A stretch of DNA of 64,000 bases from the NCBI RefSeq assembly GCF_900258045.1, contig NZ_OGVD01000004.1, positions 434,001-498,000 on the forward strand, read 5' to 3'. How positions within the stretch are numbered: the first letter of the stretch is position 1; each line of letters starts with the position of its first letter. Below the pieces are notes generated by a model. It did no database searches and was not told the DNA's origin. It saw only the letters and a list, made by a program, of their open reading frames with translations. Shown here piece by piece: positions 26,831 through 36,133 of this stretch. This DNA comes from Sphingorhabdus sp. EL138. Its GTDB lineage: Bacteria; Pseudomonadota; Alphaproteobacteria; Sphingomonadales; Sphingomonadaceae. A program made the position numbers and the translations under genes.

Positions 26831-28969
26831 TCAAGCCGCACTTACCCGCACTGGAATCGCGCTTTGCACCGCCTGACCGGTAATCGGATCGAGATGATCA
26901 TTGTCGACAATCAACCGGTTGGTCGATCCGCCCTTGGTCATCACATCATCCTTGCCTGCCTCACTGTCGCCAAAGGCATGACTCATAGAGATGACGCCGG
27001 GGCGGACTTTTTCGTCTGCTTTGGCCATGCCGAAGATGGATGCAGTGGGGGAGGTGATTTCGATGATCGCGCCGTCGCTGATCCCCGCCTTCGCCATGTC
27101 GTCGGGATTGATAAAGGCCGGATTAGTCGGCATTTTTTCAACCAGTTTCGGGAAGGGGTGTCCGTTGCTGTTATAGCGATGTTTCGACCGGCGGGAAATC
27201 AGGCGGAAGTCGAAGCCGTCTTTTGCGGGGTCATTGGCGGCATAGTCGATCAGCTCACTTGGCATGGCTCCGGCATTGAGATCAAAACGGTTTTCGCTGT
27301 CCGGGTCAGCGGGACCAACGACCGGGTGCAGCTCGTCATATGTGATCGCCGCGCCCTTGCGCTCCAGCGCCGCTGCATCCGCTTTCGCCTTGCTGGGTTT
27401 CAGGAGCGAGCCTTCTGTTATCAGGTCAAGAACGGTCGCCTTGTCGGGGCATTCGTCCATCGATACCGCGCCGCCGGGATAGTTCATTTCTATGCCCATG
27501 TGCTTGGCGAGCCACCAGAGCATTTCATACTCATCCATCGTGTCGCCGGGCGCCGGAACCATCGCTTCGGTATAGTGGGCATAGGCTTCCTCCGTGAATG
27601 CATCGGAGACATTGTTGATGTCCTCGCGCTCCAGGCACATACTGGGTGCCAGGATGATATCAGAGCGCTTGGCGCTGGCGGACATCCACGGGTCAATCTG
27701 GATGAACAGCTCAACTTCATCGAGCGCGCGGCGGACCTTTTGCTGATCGGGGAAGGCGATCTCGGGATTGCCGCCGATGGAGATTAGCGCCTTGATCTGG
27801 CCTTCACCGGGGGTGAGGATTTCATCGGCCAGCACGTTACAAGGCATTTCCTTGCCCAACATGCCCAAGCCACGAATACGGGATTTGGCAAAGCCTTCGC
27901 CGAACATAGGGGTGGGGGGCGCGACTTGCGCTTTTTTGGGCATGCCGCTGAGCGGATTGAAAACCATCGGGGCGGAAACACGATCGCCTTCCTGATTGAA
28001 ACGCGCGCACAGGATATTGAGTGAGGCTACGAGATATTCGGTCAATGTGCCATTGCCCGCCATTTCCGGGCCTGTCCCTGTGACAACGCGGCCTTTATTG
28101 GCACCGGCAAACATGCGGGCGGCCTTGACCAGCTCTTCCTTGTCCACACCGGCACGCTGTGCCGCGACATCAGGCGTCATCGGTTTGACGGCGGCTTCCA
28201 GTTCCTCGACGCCATCAACATGGGCGGCGACGAAATTCCGGTCATAGAGTTTTTCGGCAAAGATGACATTGAGCATGCCAGCGAGCAGGGCAGGGTCTTC
28301 GCCCGGTTTCACGGGCAGGTAAACGTCTGCCAGCCGCCCCATGTCGCTGACCCGCGGATCGGCAACGATCACCTTCAGACCACGTTCCTTGGCATCGCGC
28401 AGGCCGCGAGACGGCGAGGATGTCGGCATGCCCCCGGAATAGTGGGAGACGATCGGATTGTTACCAACAAACATCGCAACATCTGATTCCGTAAAGGCAT
28501 TACCGCCACCCATCCACATGCCATAGCGGGCCGTGGTGAACACTTTGGCGGGTTGGTCAACCGTAACACTGGTATACCAGTTGCGAGAGCCAATGCCCTG
28601 CGCAAAGGCGTAAGATGTACCAAGCACAGCGCTATTCTGAAACGCATTGGTGCCGCAATAGACCGCTATGCTGTGGGGGCCGTGTTCCTCGACCATCTTT
28701 TTCATCTGCGCGCCGGCCAGTGCCAAGGCGTCTGCCGTTGCAATGTCCTTGAAAGTACCGTCTTCCTGACGAATTTTGCTGGTGATCATCCGGTCTGGCA
28801 GGTTGTGCATGTCGGTAAGCTGGCGGCCCTTGATGCAGGTATAGCCGTTGAATAGATGATCGTCCTTGTCACCGCGCACGGCAACGACCTTTTCATCCTC
28901 AACATCCACCAGCATTGCGCAGCTGGCATGACAAAAACGGCAAAAACTTCTCTTGGTCTCGACGGCCAT
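26831..28969 (-). CDS. molybdopterin-dependent oxidoreductase (DMSO-reductase family)
   Basis: A 712-residue cytoplasmic Mo/W-bis-MGD enzyme. The N-terminal [4Fe-4S] site is C10-x2-C13-x3-C17-x27-C45. Central and C-terminal molybdopterin-binding domains follow (VGNNPIVSHYSGG, SIGGNPEIAFPD, SRRSKHRYNSNGH). There is no Tat signal. Where many relatives carry the Cys, SeCys or Ser metal ligand, I read SVTVDQPAK, so the ligand may be Asp or absent. No electron-transfer subunit or chaperone gene is adjacent. The substrate is unknown. AGGAG precedes the ATG. Confidence 0.8.
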   Translation of the reverse strand: MAVETKRSFCRFCHASCAMLVDVEDEKVVAVRGDKDDHLFNGYTCIKGRQLTDMHNLPDRMITSKIRQEDGTFKDIATADALALAGAQMKKMVEEHGPHSIAVYCGTNAFQNSAVLGTSYAFAQGIGSRNWYTSVTVDQPAKVFTTARYGMWMGGGNAFTESDVAMFVGNNPIVSHYSGGMPTSSPSRGLRDAKERGLKVIVADPRVSDMGRLADVYLPVKPGEDPALLAGMLNVIFAEKLYDRNFVAAHVDGVEELEAAVKPMTPDVAAQRAGVDKEELVKAARMFAGANKGRVVTGTGPEMAGNGTLTEYLVASLNILCARFNQEGDRVSAPMVFNPLSGMPKKAQVAPPTPMFGEGFAKSRIRGLGMLGKEMPCNVLADEILTPGEGQIKALISIGGNPEIAFPDQQKVRRALDEVELFIQIDPWMSASAKRSDIILAPSMCLEREDINNVSDAFTEEAYAHYTEAMVPAPGDTMDEYEMLWWLAKHMGIEMNYPGGAVSMDECPDKATVLDLITEGSLLKPSKAKADAAALERKGAAITYDELHPVVGPADPDSENRFDLNAGAMPSELIDYAANDPAKDGFDFRLISRRSKHRYNSNGHPFPKLVEKMPTNPAFINPDDMAKAGISDGAIIEITSPTASIFGMAKADEKVRPGVISMSHAFGDSEAGKDDVMTKGGSTNRLIVDNDHLDPITGQAVQSAIPVRVSAA

Positions 28970-29124
28970 AGTAACTCTCCTACAACCGCGAGTTTATCAT
29001 GGGTTGCGATAGGAGCGACTGACAAAACTGTTTGGATCATCCGGCAGGAAAACCGCCGGTGTCGGTGCGCCTGTTTTCCCGATATCATATATGTTAGATG
29101 ACGGACGGGAGATGGGAGCCGACA

Positions 29125-29970
29125 ATGTCATTGATAAGCGACTTTATCGCGGGACGAACACCGCCGGATCTATATGAAAGCTATCTATCGGAGGGGCTGT
29201 TCATGCCTTGGGCCGATCCGCTTATCGAGGCTGTTGCGGCCTCGGGCACCTGTCTCGATATTGCCTGTGGTACGGGTGTTGTTTCCCGCAAGTTTTCTGA
29301 TTTGCCTGAGGTAGCAACAATATCGTCAATAGATGTCGCACCACCAATGATCGCCAAGGCGAAAGCCCTGCAACGGGAAAAAGATTATGCGCCGCGTGCG
29401 AAGTTTCAGGTCGCGAGTGCTCTCGAATTACCCTTTGATGAGGACATTTTTGATGTGGCACTATGTCAGCAGGGGTTGCAGTTCTTCCCTGATAAAGTGC
29501 TTGCATTGCGTGAAGCGGCACGGGTGCTAAAGCCCGGGGGCCGTTTGGGAGCTGCTGTCTGGACTTCGGCGCATGATGGTAATCCGGTCTTTGGCGCTTT
29601 CGAAGACATATTGGCGCGCAACATCGGTAGTGATATCGTTCCGATCGCGCCGTTCTCTTATGGCGATCCGGAAGAAATCCGGTCGGTCGCCGAGCAAGCC
29701 GGACTGGATGTAAAAGCGGTTGAGCGCCGGGAGATGATCACGACTTTGCCAGCGGTGCGGGACTTTGTGCTGTTCGATGTAATCTTTCTTGGCCGTCCAG
29801 ATGCCGATGGCGCGTTACAACCGGTCATCGATCCGGAAGATGATGCGGCGGACGAACTGATCGAGACGATTATCGCCGAGTTAACCGATGCGGTCCGCCA
29901 ATATGTGCAGGATGATGGAACGTTAAAATCGCCAACCACCACTCATTTTCTTTTGGCGAAAAGTGCCTAA
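29125..29970 (+). CDS. class I SAM-dependent methyltransferase
   Basis: A 281-residue UbiE-like methyltransferase. Motif I is LDIACGTGVVSRKF, an acidic SIDVAPPMI follows, and post-motifs appear at LPFDEDIFDVALCQQGLQFFPD and VLKPGGRLG. The substrate is unknown. The ATG at 29125 has a GGGAG site 7 nt upstream and was preferred over the ATG at 29098, which lacks one. It diverges from the molybdopterin oxidoreductase gene and ends with a 4-nt overlap with the convergent DUF2461 gene. Confidence 0.8.
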   Translation: MSLISDFIAGRTPPDLYESYLSEGLFMPWADPLIEAVAASGTCLDIACGTGVVSRKFSDLPEVATISSIDVAPPMIAKAKALQREKDYAPRAKFQVASALELPFDEDIFDVALCQQGLQFFPDKVLALREAARVLKPGGRLGAAVWTSAHDGNPVFGAFEDILARNIGSDIVPIAPFSYGDPEEIRSVAEQAGLDVKAVERREMITTLPAVRDFVLFDVIFLGRPDADGALQPVIDPEDDAADELIETIIAELTDAVRQYVQDDGTLKSPTTTHFLLAKSA

Positions 29971-30623
29971 AACTCCACGCCCATGGCATCGGCGACAAAA
30001 CCCATAAGCGGCGCAACCTTTTTAAACTGCGCCTCAACCGAGTCCTCAAACCTGGCTGATGTCGCGAGCTTCTCATCGGCGTCCTGCATGCTGAAAAAGC
30101 TTTTGCGGCGCAGGTCGTCGATCAAGGGATGGTCGGGATCGAAACCTTTGGGTGCGCGCACCAATTGATCACCGCGAAGATCAAGGTCTTCGATCGCTTC
30201 CTCCCAGCGGGCAGGCTTGTCGATGATACGCTGACGGATATTGCGTAGCGCTTCACCCTGTGGGCCCCAGACACCGCCGCCAAAGAAAACTTCCCCCGGG
30301 CCGAGATGGACATAAAAGCCAGGCGCATGAGCATCCTTGCCTGCTTCGTGGCGAAACTGGCAGCCGACATGGGTTTTATAGGGGCTCTTGTCTTTCGAGA
30401 AACGCGTGTCGCGATAAATGCGAAAACGGCTGCCGCCATTGGGACGGGGATCAACTGCTATATGGGGGCTGATCGCGGCGACACGTGGTGCCATGTTGAC
30501 GATGAAATCGGTGACCGGATCGACGACTTCCGCTTCATAGCGTTTCTTGCGCGCCTTGAACCACTCGCGGTCATTATTTTGTTCCAGTTCCCGCAGGAAG
30601 TCAAAAAGTTCCGGGCCAATCAT
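29967..30623 (-). CDS. DUF2461 family protein
   Basis: A 218-residue DUF2461 protein. The family signature is seen as LFDFLRELEQNNDREWFKARKKRYE at the N-terminus, SRFRIYRDTRFSKDKSPYKTHVG, and the glycine-rich FYVHLGPGEVFFGGGVW. The function is not known. The protein is soluble with no signal. I set the start at the ATG at 30623, with a GGGAG site before it; the longer frame adds an unrelated leader. Confidence 0.82.
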   Translation of the reverse strand: MIGPELFDFLRELEQNNDREWFKARKKRYEAEVVDPVTDFIVNMAPRVAAISPHIAVDPRPNGGSRFRIYRDTRFSKDKSPYKTHVGCQFRHEAGKDAHAPGFYVHLGPGEVFFGGGVWGPQGEALRNIRQRIIDKPARWEEAIEDLDLRGDQLVRAPKGFDPDHPLIDDLRRKSFFSMQDADEKLATSARFEDSVEAQFKKVAPLMGFVADAMGVEF

Positions 30624-30670
30624 CACAGTCTCCCATTGGAAAACTAGTCTGTCAGCCCGGAAGGGGGGAG

Positions 30671-31126
30671 TCAATTCAGGTGGCTATCCCATTTTTCAAA
30701 TTGTCGGTTTCCGACAAATCCAATTGCCTGAACACCGGATCGTTTGACGGTGGCTATGGTGTGATCAAATACCTCATAGCGCGCATTGGCATCGGTCTGC
30801 ATATGGAGCTGTGGCTTGTCGGGATCCTTGATCATCCCCGCAAGTCGCGATTTAAGCTGCGTTTCATTTACAGCTTGGCCATTCCAAAGAGTTAGTCCTG
30901 CATTGTTTATGCGCAGAACATTAACCTTCGGCGGCTCACCGGTACCAGGGATCGGCGGTGGCAAGGCGATCTCGACTTTGTGGGTAGCGATGGGAATGGA
31001 GAGCATCAGCATGACCAAGAGGACCAGAAGCACGTCAATGAGCGGTGTGATATTCAGTTGCGACATCGGCTGGCTGTCGGAAGCGCGGATACCATGTTGG
31101 CGAAACTTTGGTCGATAAGTTGGCAT
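30671..31126 (-). CDS. ExbD/TolR-family protein, orphan
   Basis: A 151-residue ExbD/TolR protein. One membrane helix at about residues 24-46 (LNITPLIDVLLVLLVMLML) carries the conserved Asp that takes part in proton flow. A periplasmic domain follows. ExbD normally works with ExbB and TonB or a similar force-transducing protein, but no exbB or tonB lies beside it. It must pair with a partner encoded elsewhere or be a spare copy. Confidence 0.85.
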   Translation of the reverse strand: MPTYRPKFRQHGIRASDSQPMSQLNITPLIDVLLVLLVMLMLSIPIATHKVEIALPPPIPGTGEPPKVNVLRINNAGLTLWNGQAVNETQLKSRLAGMIKDPDKPQLHMQTDANARYEVFDHTIATVKRSGVQAIGFVGNRQFEKWDSHLN

Positions 31127-31249
31127 TTTATCTCTCTCCCGTTTTGATTATTACTCCGATAAATTTTTGTAATGATATAACATCATACTTAAATTTATGA
31201 GTTATGCAAGTTTATCGGGCGATCGACTATCTTCCGGCCTAATGTTGTT

Positions 31250-31936
31250 CTAACGAGACACCTGTCGCAGGTTGCTATGCGTTCGGGTTGTCTTTTCGTC
31301 GAAACTCTTGCCGAGTGCGGAGCCCGAAACCGCGACTTTAGAGCTTTTTACATAGGTCCGCCCGTCTGGCGCTCTGGCGCAACTTGTTTGTAGATTAAAC
31401 TGATTAATACGGGCAAAAATGACTGGCTTGAAAGATTTCGAGGCCGTCAGGCTGTAGGTTAATATTGCAGGAGCCTTTTTGTCCACTGTGACCCGTCCGG
31501 TCAGATGCTTGACAAATTTCTTGCTGGCCTTTTCTTCCGGGTCCGGTAGCGGCTTGAAGGCGTAGGTCGCAGTCGTGGCGGTTTGACTGACGAGCCGCGC
31601 GCTTGCCGGAATACTTTTTGCCATCTCGTTGCACCAAAAGCCCTTATAACCGTTATTTTCGATTTCCTTGACGGCTTTTTTGAACTTATCGGTCCAGGTG
31701 GATTTTGCCGGTCGGGACACTTTTACCCGCTGGCCGGCTGGCCGGCTGGGATTGATCCGCCCAGCTGCATTCATTTCGCGCGTCACATAGCTGATATCAT
31801 AGGAATAGGCTGGACCGTTTTCTGCTGCGTTCAGCGCGCGCTTTAACGGTGTTTGAGCTGTGGCAGGGGCGGATGCAAACAAGCAGGATGAAATCAGCGC
31901 AAGATGCAGCGATACAGAGCGGAGAGAGAGTTTCAT
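31250..31936 (-). CDS. exported protein of unknown function
   Basis: I do not recognise the family with confidence. The 228-residue protein has a signal peptide (about residues 1-27, ending ATAQ). It has two widely spaced cysteines, in KGFWCNEM and LQTSCARAP, that could form a disulfide. The rest alternates beta-rich stretches with basic loops. I see no membrane helix after the signal. The ATG at 31936 was preferred to an upstream TTG. The gene stands alone between the orphan exbD and the TIGR03032 gene. Confidence 0.6.
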   Translation of the reverse strand: MKLSLRSVSLHLALISSCLFASAPATAQTPLKRALNAAENGPAYSYDISYVTREMNAAGRINPSRPAGQRVKVSRPAKSTWTDKFKKAVKEIENNGYKGFWCNEMAKSIPASARLVSQTATTATYAFKPLPDPEEKASKKFVKHLTGRVTVDKKAPAILTYSLTASKSFKPVIFARINQFNLQTSCARAPDGRTYVKSSKVAVSGSALGKSFDEKTTRTHSNLRQVSR

Positions 31937-32092
31937 TGTGGCTTTTCCGTTTTTCAACTTGCAGATTTTGACCGCATATCAATAGAAACAGGACGAACCT
32001 GTAATGTCAAAACCGCAATGCGTTTGTCTAGAGTTATCTATTCCGGCTTGGTACCAGAGTGTTTGGTCGCGACAATGGTGCAATAAAACAGC

Positions 32093-33211
32093 TCAGATCG
32101 GCCTGTCGGGGTTTTCAATGGTTATGAAGTCCCTGATCTCTACCGAGCTGGGACCAAGAGTTATGGGGTTCTTCACACCGGGTAAGACGCAGATGTCGAA
32201 CAGCTCCGTAATCGCACCGTCGAAACGCAACCATTGAGCAATATTGCCGCTGCCCAAGGATATCATTTGAATGCCGCACCACGGGTCAGCGCCCTTTTCT
32301 TTCATCCTGTTGTCGAGCTCCAGGCCTTCGAAACGTTCATGGCGTGGTTTGGATAATGTCACAAAGGCATGCTCATTGTGAAACGCCAGCCCTCTCAAAA
32401 AACCGGGGAAGAAAGCAAAGGGCGTGAAGCTGTTATCGATGGGATCCAGCCACCCCAGTTCACCCGTGCCTGAGTTTAACAGCCAGACCTTGCCATCATA
32501 TACGCGCGGGCTATGCGGCATGGACAGCCCATCGGTCAGGATTTTGTTACTGCCAACATCAATGATAACTCCACCATCATGCCGGCGATCGCGCCAGCCA
32601 TCAACCACATCGGATTGGCAAACAGCGCTCACATATTTGGGTTCGCCTTCGACCATCGCCAATCCATTGAGATGGCAGCGGTCCTCTGGCACCAGTTTAG
32701 AGATGAAATCCGGTTTCCAGATGGGTTTGAAACTGTGCGTTACACTGGGTTCGCACAGGCAGCTATGCCGCGTGTTTACGAAGATAATATGACCGTTTTT
32801 GCGGATACCGATTTCGTGAATATCAACATTGCCCGTGGTCTGCATATTCCGCGGAACATAGACTTTGTCATGTGTATTATTTGCCAACTGATCGGACGCC
32901 AGCACATTTTCCAGGCGAACCACCTGAGTCAGCGTGCCCAGATAAATGCGGTCGGCATTACCGGTTAATCCCATGGCTTGGGGGTAGAGGGCTTCGTGCA
33001 ACGCCAGCCTTCCATTTGCCCCGTGACCGGCCAGATAAAGCCGACCGGTCTGGTAAGAGGTAAAACCTATCGAGATATTATTAGCCGCCAGAAATGCGGC
33101 CAGACCTTGCGAAAAACTAATGTCAATCTTACCGGCTTCCTCTGCCGGTGTGGGCGGTGCCTGGGTCGGTTTGTTGGTGCAGCCTGGCTCAAAGGTTTTT
33201 GTATCATTCAC
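32093..33211 (-). CDS. TIGR03032 family beta-propeller-like protein
   Basis: A 372-residue protein of the TIGR03032 (DUF4915-like) family. The family core is clear: VYVPRNMQTTGNVDIHEI, HIIFVNTRHSCLCEPS, FKPIWKPDFISKLVPEDRCHLNGLA, and a final RGLAFHNEHAFVTLSKPRHERF. It contains no signal peptide that I can see. The fold is likely a six-bladed propeller. The function is unknown, although members are often linked to exopolysaccharide or peptide-modification loci. The start is a GTG. Confidence 0.8.
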   Translation of the reverse strand: MNDTKTFEPGCTNKPTQAPPTPAEEAGKIDISFSQGLAAFLAANNISIGFTSYQTGRLYLAGHGANGRLALHEALYPQAMGLTGNADRIYLGTLTQVVRLENVLASDQLANNTHDKVYVPRNMQTTGNVDIHEIGIRKNGHIIFVNTRHSCLCEPSVTHSFKPIWKPDFISKLVPEDRCHLNGLAMVEGEPKYVSAVCQSDVVDGWRDRRHDGGVIIDVGSNKILTDGLSMPHSPRVYDGKVWLLNSGTGELGWLDPIDNSFTPFAFFPGFLRGLAFHNEHAFVTLSKPRHERFEGLELDNRMKEKGADPWCGIQMISLGSGNIAQWLRFDGAITELFDICVLPGVKNPITLGPSSVEIRDFITIENPDRPI

Positions 33212-33334
33212 GCCAAGCCTCCGATCCCCAATCGCTTTCAGTTGGCAATGTGGTTAGGCAATAACCCCCATTAGGCAAGCCAAATTTCACTACCTAGCCA
33301 CGGGCAGAGGAAAGGGAGTCCGGCGTCTGCATTG

Positions 33335-34447
33335 TCAATCGACATCCCGCCACCATTTTTTGTTCACATGCGGTTGATCTGCCTCAACCACCTCACCAAT
33401 AGTCGGCGTCAGTATTTCAACTTTCTGTTCGGTGGCAGCTTTCAGGGCGCGGTCGATAGGCTCATCCCAATCATGAAGAGCCAGATTAAACGTCATCCAA
33501 TGCACCGGAAGAAGACGTTTGCCACCCACATCCAAATGGACCTGGATAGCGTCTTCTGGCGTCATGTGAATATCTCTCCACGACTGACCGGGGCCGTAAG
33601 CGCCCACTTTTATAATATTCAAATCAAATGGACCCAGCCGCTTTCCTATTTTGGCGAAAAGTGTAGAATAACCACTATCACCGCTGTAGAAAACTTTGTG
33701 AGCTCCTCCCGAAATTACCCAAGAACTCCAGTGCGTCGCTTTATTGTCCAGCAGCCCGCGACTTGAATAATGTCTATTGGGCGTAGCAATAACTGTCAGT
33801 TCACCGATATTGGCACTTTGCCACCACTCCATCTCCACCACCTGGGGTGCTGGAATGTCCCAATCTTCAAGATATTGTCCCACCCCCAGTGGAACAAAAA
33901 ATTTCGTACCTTGAGTCGCCAAATGCCGGACTGTCGCTTCATCCAGATGATCATAGTGATTGTGGGAAATTACCACCGCATCAATACCGGTCAGTTGTTC
34001 CAGCTCAAGCGGTGCTTTGTGCGTTCGTTTGGGCCCGATAAACTGGAAAGGTGAGACTCGTTGCGACAGCACCGGGTCGGTCAAAATGCGATAACCATCA
34101 ATTTCCACCAATACGCTGGCATGCCCAAGCCAGGTAGATCGAAGACCCGGTCGAGGACTATTCTGCAAATCGCTGACATCTATAGGAGTTACCGGAACGG
34201 AACCTTCCGGTTCTCGCTGCTGCTCGCCAAAAAACTGTTCCCCAAGGAAATCCATGCCAAGCTCGTTTTCGGCCTGACGTTCCTCATTTACAAATGCACC
34301 ATCGACATAATGCTCTGAATCTTGGAGTCGGGTTTTTCGTTCTTTTGAAATATCGGTGTGAAGATACCATGCCAATATTCCAACGAAGACCGCGATACCA
34401 AGAAACAGGAATGCGATCCATTTTAGAACATTCAGCAATTTTTTCAT
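33335..34447 (-). CDS. membrane-anchored metallo-beta-lactamase-fold hydrolase, NAPE-PLD/UlaG-like
   Basis: A 370-residue protein with one N-terminal membrane helix (about residues 8-28) and a metallo-beta-lactamase domain. Zinc-binding features are WLGHASVLVEIDG, ILTDPVL, VVISHNHYDHLD, FYSGDSGYS and HWMTFNLALHDW. This pattern fits NAPE-specific phospholipase D-like enzymes, which release phosphatidic acid from N-acyl-phosphatidylethanolamine. Related MBL hydrolases act on other phosphodiesters. The ATG at 34447 gives the membrane anchor a normal position. It is divergent from the GST gene. Confidence 0.8.
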   Translation of the reverse strand: MKKLLNVLKWIAFLFLGIAVFVGILAWYLHTDISKERKTRLQDSEHYVDGAFVNEERQAENELGMDFLGEQFFGEQQREPEGSVPVTPIDVSDLQNSPRPGLRSTWLGHASVLVEIDGYRILTDPVLSQRVSPFQFIGPKRTHKAPLELEQLTGIDAVVISHNHYDHLDEATVRHLATQGTKFFVPLGVGQYLEDWDIPAPQVVEMEWWQSANIGELTVIATPNRHYSSRGLLDNKATHWSSWVISGGAHKVFYSGDSGYSTLFAKIGKRLGPFDLNIIKVGAYGPGQSWRDIHMTPEDAIQVHLDVGGKRLLPVHWMTFNLALHDWDEPIDRALKAATEQKVEILTPTIGEVVEADQPHVNKKWWRDVD

Positions 34448-34774
34448 TTTCGGTTTCCTGCCCCCGCTTGATCTTGCGTTGTTCGAGCAAGATTTAGTGT
34501 TTCTAGCACGGTGATCACCATCTCCAAACACCGATGTTCCGTTTTGCGCCCGCAATTAGAAGCTCCGAAAGCAAAATGCTGCAGGGCTCCTGCCACATGC
34601 AAATTTCCACAAATTTCCTGTTCTGCAGGGCTGCTTTTGTGCAACCATGGAGCATGCCTGTGATGCGCCTATCTGATTCCCGAGTTCCATTCATCATCGA
34701 GATCGCTCGACTCAATCGAATTTCAGCCCCATATCGCGTATAATTTGTCTCCTTTCTGTGTGGAGTAACCTGCA
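34448..34774. other. divergent intergenic region between the MBL hydrolase and GST genes
   Basis: A 327-nt gap between outward-facing genes. It holds a repeated CTGCAGGGCT (near 34580 and 34625) but no clear tRNA, terminator or coding sequence. Promoters for both genes are expected here, but I cannot assign them with confidence. Confidence 0.5.
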
Positions 34775-35464
34775 ATGATCGACCTTTATTTTGCTCCCAC
34801 GCCCAATGGCTGGAAAATCAGCGTTATGCTGGAGGAATGTGAGCTCGATTATAATGTCAGATGGGTGAATATTGGCGCTGGCGAGCAGTTTGAACCGGAG
34901 TTTCTGGCAATCAGCCCCAATAACCGGATACCGGCGATAGTCGATCATGATCCGATCGAAGGCGATGAACCGGTCAGTGTTTTCGAGACGGGGGCGATTC
35001 TGCTCTATCTGGCGAACAAGGCAGAGAAATTCCTGCCGGCCGATCTGCACGGCCAGATTGCTGCAACCGAATGGTTGATGTGGCAGATGGGTGGGCTCGG
35101 CCCGATGATGGGGCAGCATGGGCATTTCAAACTCTACGCACCGGATCGTATTGCCTATGCCACCGAGCGCTATCGCAATGAAGTGCTACGGTTGTTCGGT
35201 GTGATGGATGGTCGGCTCGCGGGTCATGATTATCTGGCGGGAGAGGATTACAGCATTGCGGACATGGCCTGTTTCCCGTGGGTGCAAACGTACAAGCGGC
35301 AGGAAATCGATCTGGCAGATTTTCCGAGCGTGAAGCGCTGGTACGAGACGCTGAAACAACGTGAGGGATTGCGGCGCGGTATGGCGCTGGGTCGCGACAA
35401 GATTAATCGCAATCCACAGGATGATGCCGAAGTGCGCAAGACATTATTCGGAATAAAGGAATGA
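34775..35464 (+). CDS. glutathione S-transferase family protein (YfcG/Nu-like)
   Basis: A 229-residue GST. The N-terminal thioredoxin-like domain begins IDLYFAPTPNGWKISVMLEE and includes NNRIPAIVDHD and VFETGAILLYL, which form the glutathione site. The all-helical domain follows, with YSIADMACFPWV. The TPNGWK motif is that of YfcG/GstN proteins, which have disulfide-bond reductase activity. Its stop overlaps the start of the next gene, so the two are coupled. Together with the isomerase it suggests thiol-dependent handling of an organic compound. Confidence 0.85.
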   Translation: MIDLYFAPTPNGWKISVMLEECELDYNVRWVNIGAGEQFEPEFLAISPNNRIPAIVDHDPIEGDEPVSVFETGAILLYLANKAEKFLPADLHGQIAATEWLMWQMGGLGPMMGQHGHFKLYAPDRIAYATERYRNEVLRLFGVMDGRLAGHDYLAGEDYSIADMACFPWVQTYKRQEIDLADFPSVKRWYETLKQREGLRRGMALGRDKINRNPQDDAEVRKTLFGIKE

Positions 35465-36090
35465 GCATGAATACTGTTGAATTTTACTTCGATCTTTCGT
35501 CCCCATGGACCTGTCTGGCCTTCCACAATATCCAACCGATCATCAAAGAAAACGGCGCAGACATTATCTGGAAGCCGTTTCTCGTCGGCGGAGTGTTCAA
35601 CGCCGTGAACCAGAGCGTCTATGCCGCGCGCGAAAATCCCGATGATCCGAAATTCGTGCACAGCTTTCGGGTGATGAAAGACTGGGCGGCATTGGCCGGT
35701 GTGCCGATGAATTTTCCTAGCGAACATCATCCGGTGAAATCCGTGCACGCGATGCGCGCATGTTGCGCGCTGGAAGACGATCAACCGGCGCTGCATGAAT
35801 TCGCGACTGCGGCTTTCAATGCTTATTATACCGATCAGCGCAATCTGGATGACCCGGCGGTATTGGCGGCAATTGCCAATGAAATCGGTATGGACGGTGA
35901 GGCGCTGGTTGCGCGAACGCAGGAACAGGCGGTGAAGGACAGGTTGCGCGCCAATACCGAGGAAGCAATTGCTCGCGGCGCCTATGGCTCGCCCAGCATT
36001 TTTGTGCCTTATCAAGGTGGCGAACGGATGTATTTTGGCAATGATCAGTTGCCGTTGGTTAATCGAGCGATTAAACTGGCGATTGAATAA
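35461..36090 (+). CDS. 2-hydroxychromene-2-carboxylate isomerase family protein (DsbA-like, kappa GST)
   Basis: A 209-residue member of the HCCA isomerase/kappa-GST family. The start VEFYFDLSSPWTCLAF carries the conserved Ser that activates glutathione, and GSPSIFVPYQGGERMYFGNDQL is the C-terminal cis-Pro-type region. Relatives isomerise a naphthalene-pathway intermediate. There are no other naphthalene genes here, so the true substrate is unknown. It overlaps the GST gene by 4 nt and lies 43 nt before a crotonase gene. Confidence 0.85.
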   Translation: MSMNTVEFYFDLSSPWTCLAFHNIQPIIKENGADIIWKPFLVGGVFNAVNQSVYAARENPDDPKFVHSFRVMKDWAALAGVPMNFPSEHHPVKSVHAMRACCALEDDQPALHEFATAAFNAYYTDQRNLDDPAVLAAIANEIGMDGEALVARTQEQAVKDRLRANTEEAIARGAYGSPSIFVPYQGGERMYFGNDQLPLVNRAIKLAIE

Positions 36091-36133
36091 CTGAACGAAT
36101 CCAATCATAGCCCAGAAATACGGGAGCCTAATC

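Noticed and set aside
26864-27787. Plus-strand open frame opposite the molybdopterin oxidoreductase
   Set aside because: The minus strand carries clear family motifs across the whole region. The plus-strand product resembles nothing I know and has no ribosome site.
28990-29090. GGAAAAC ... GTTTTCC inverted pair upstream of the molybdopterin oxidoreductase
   Set aside because: Arms are 7 bp with a long spacer and no second copy was found. It is likely to be chance.
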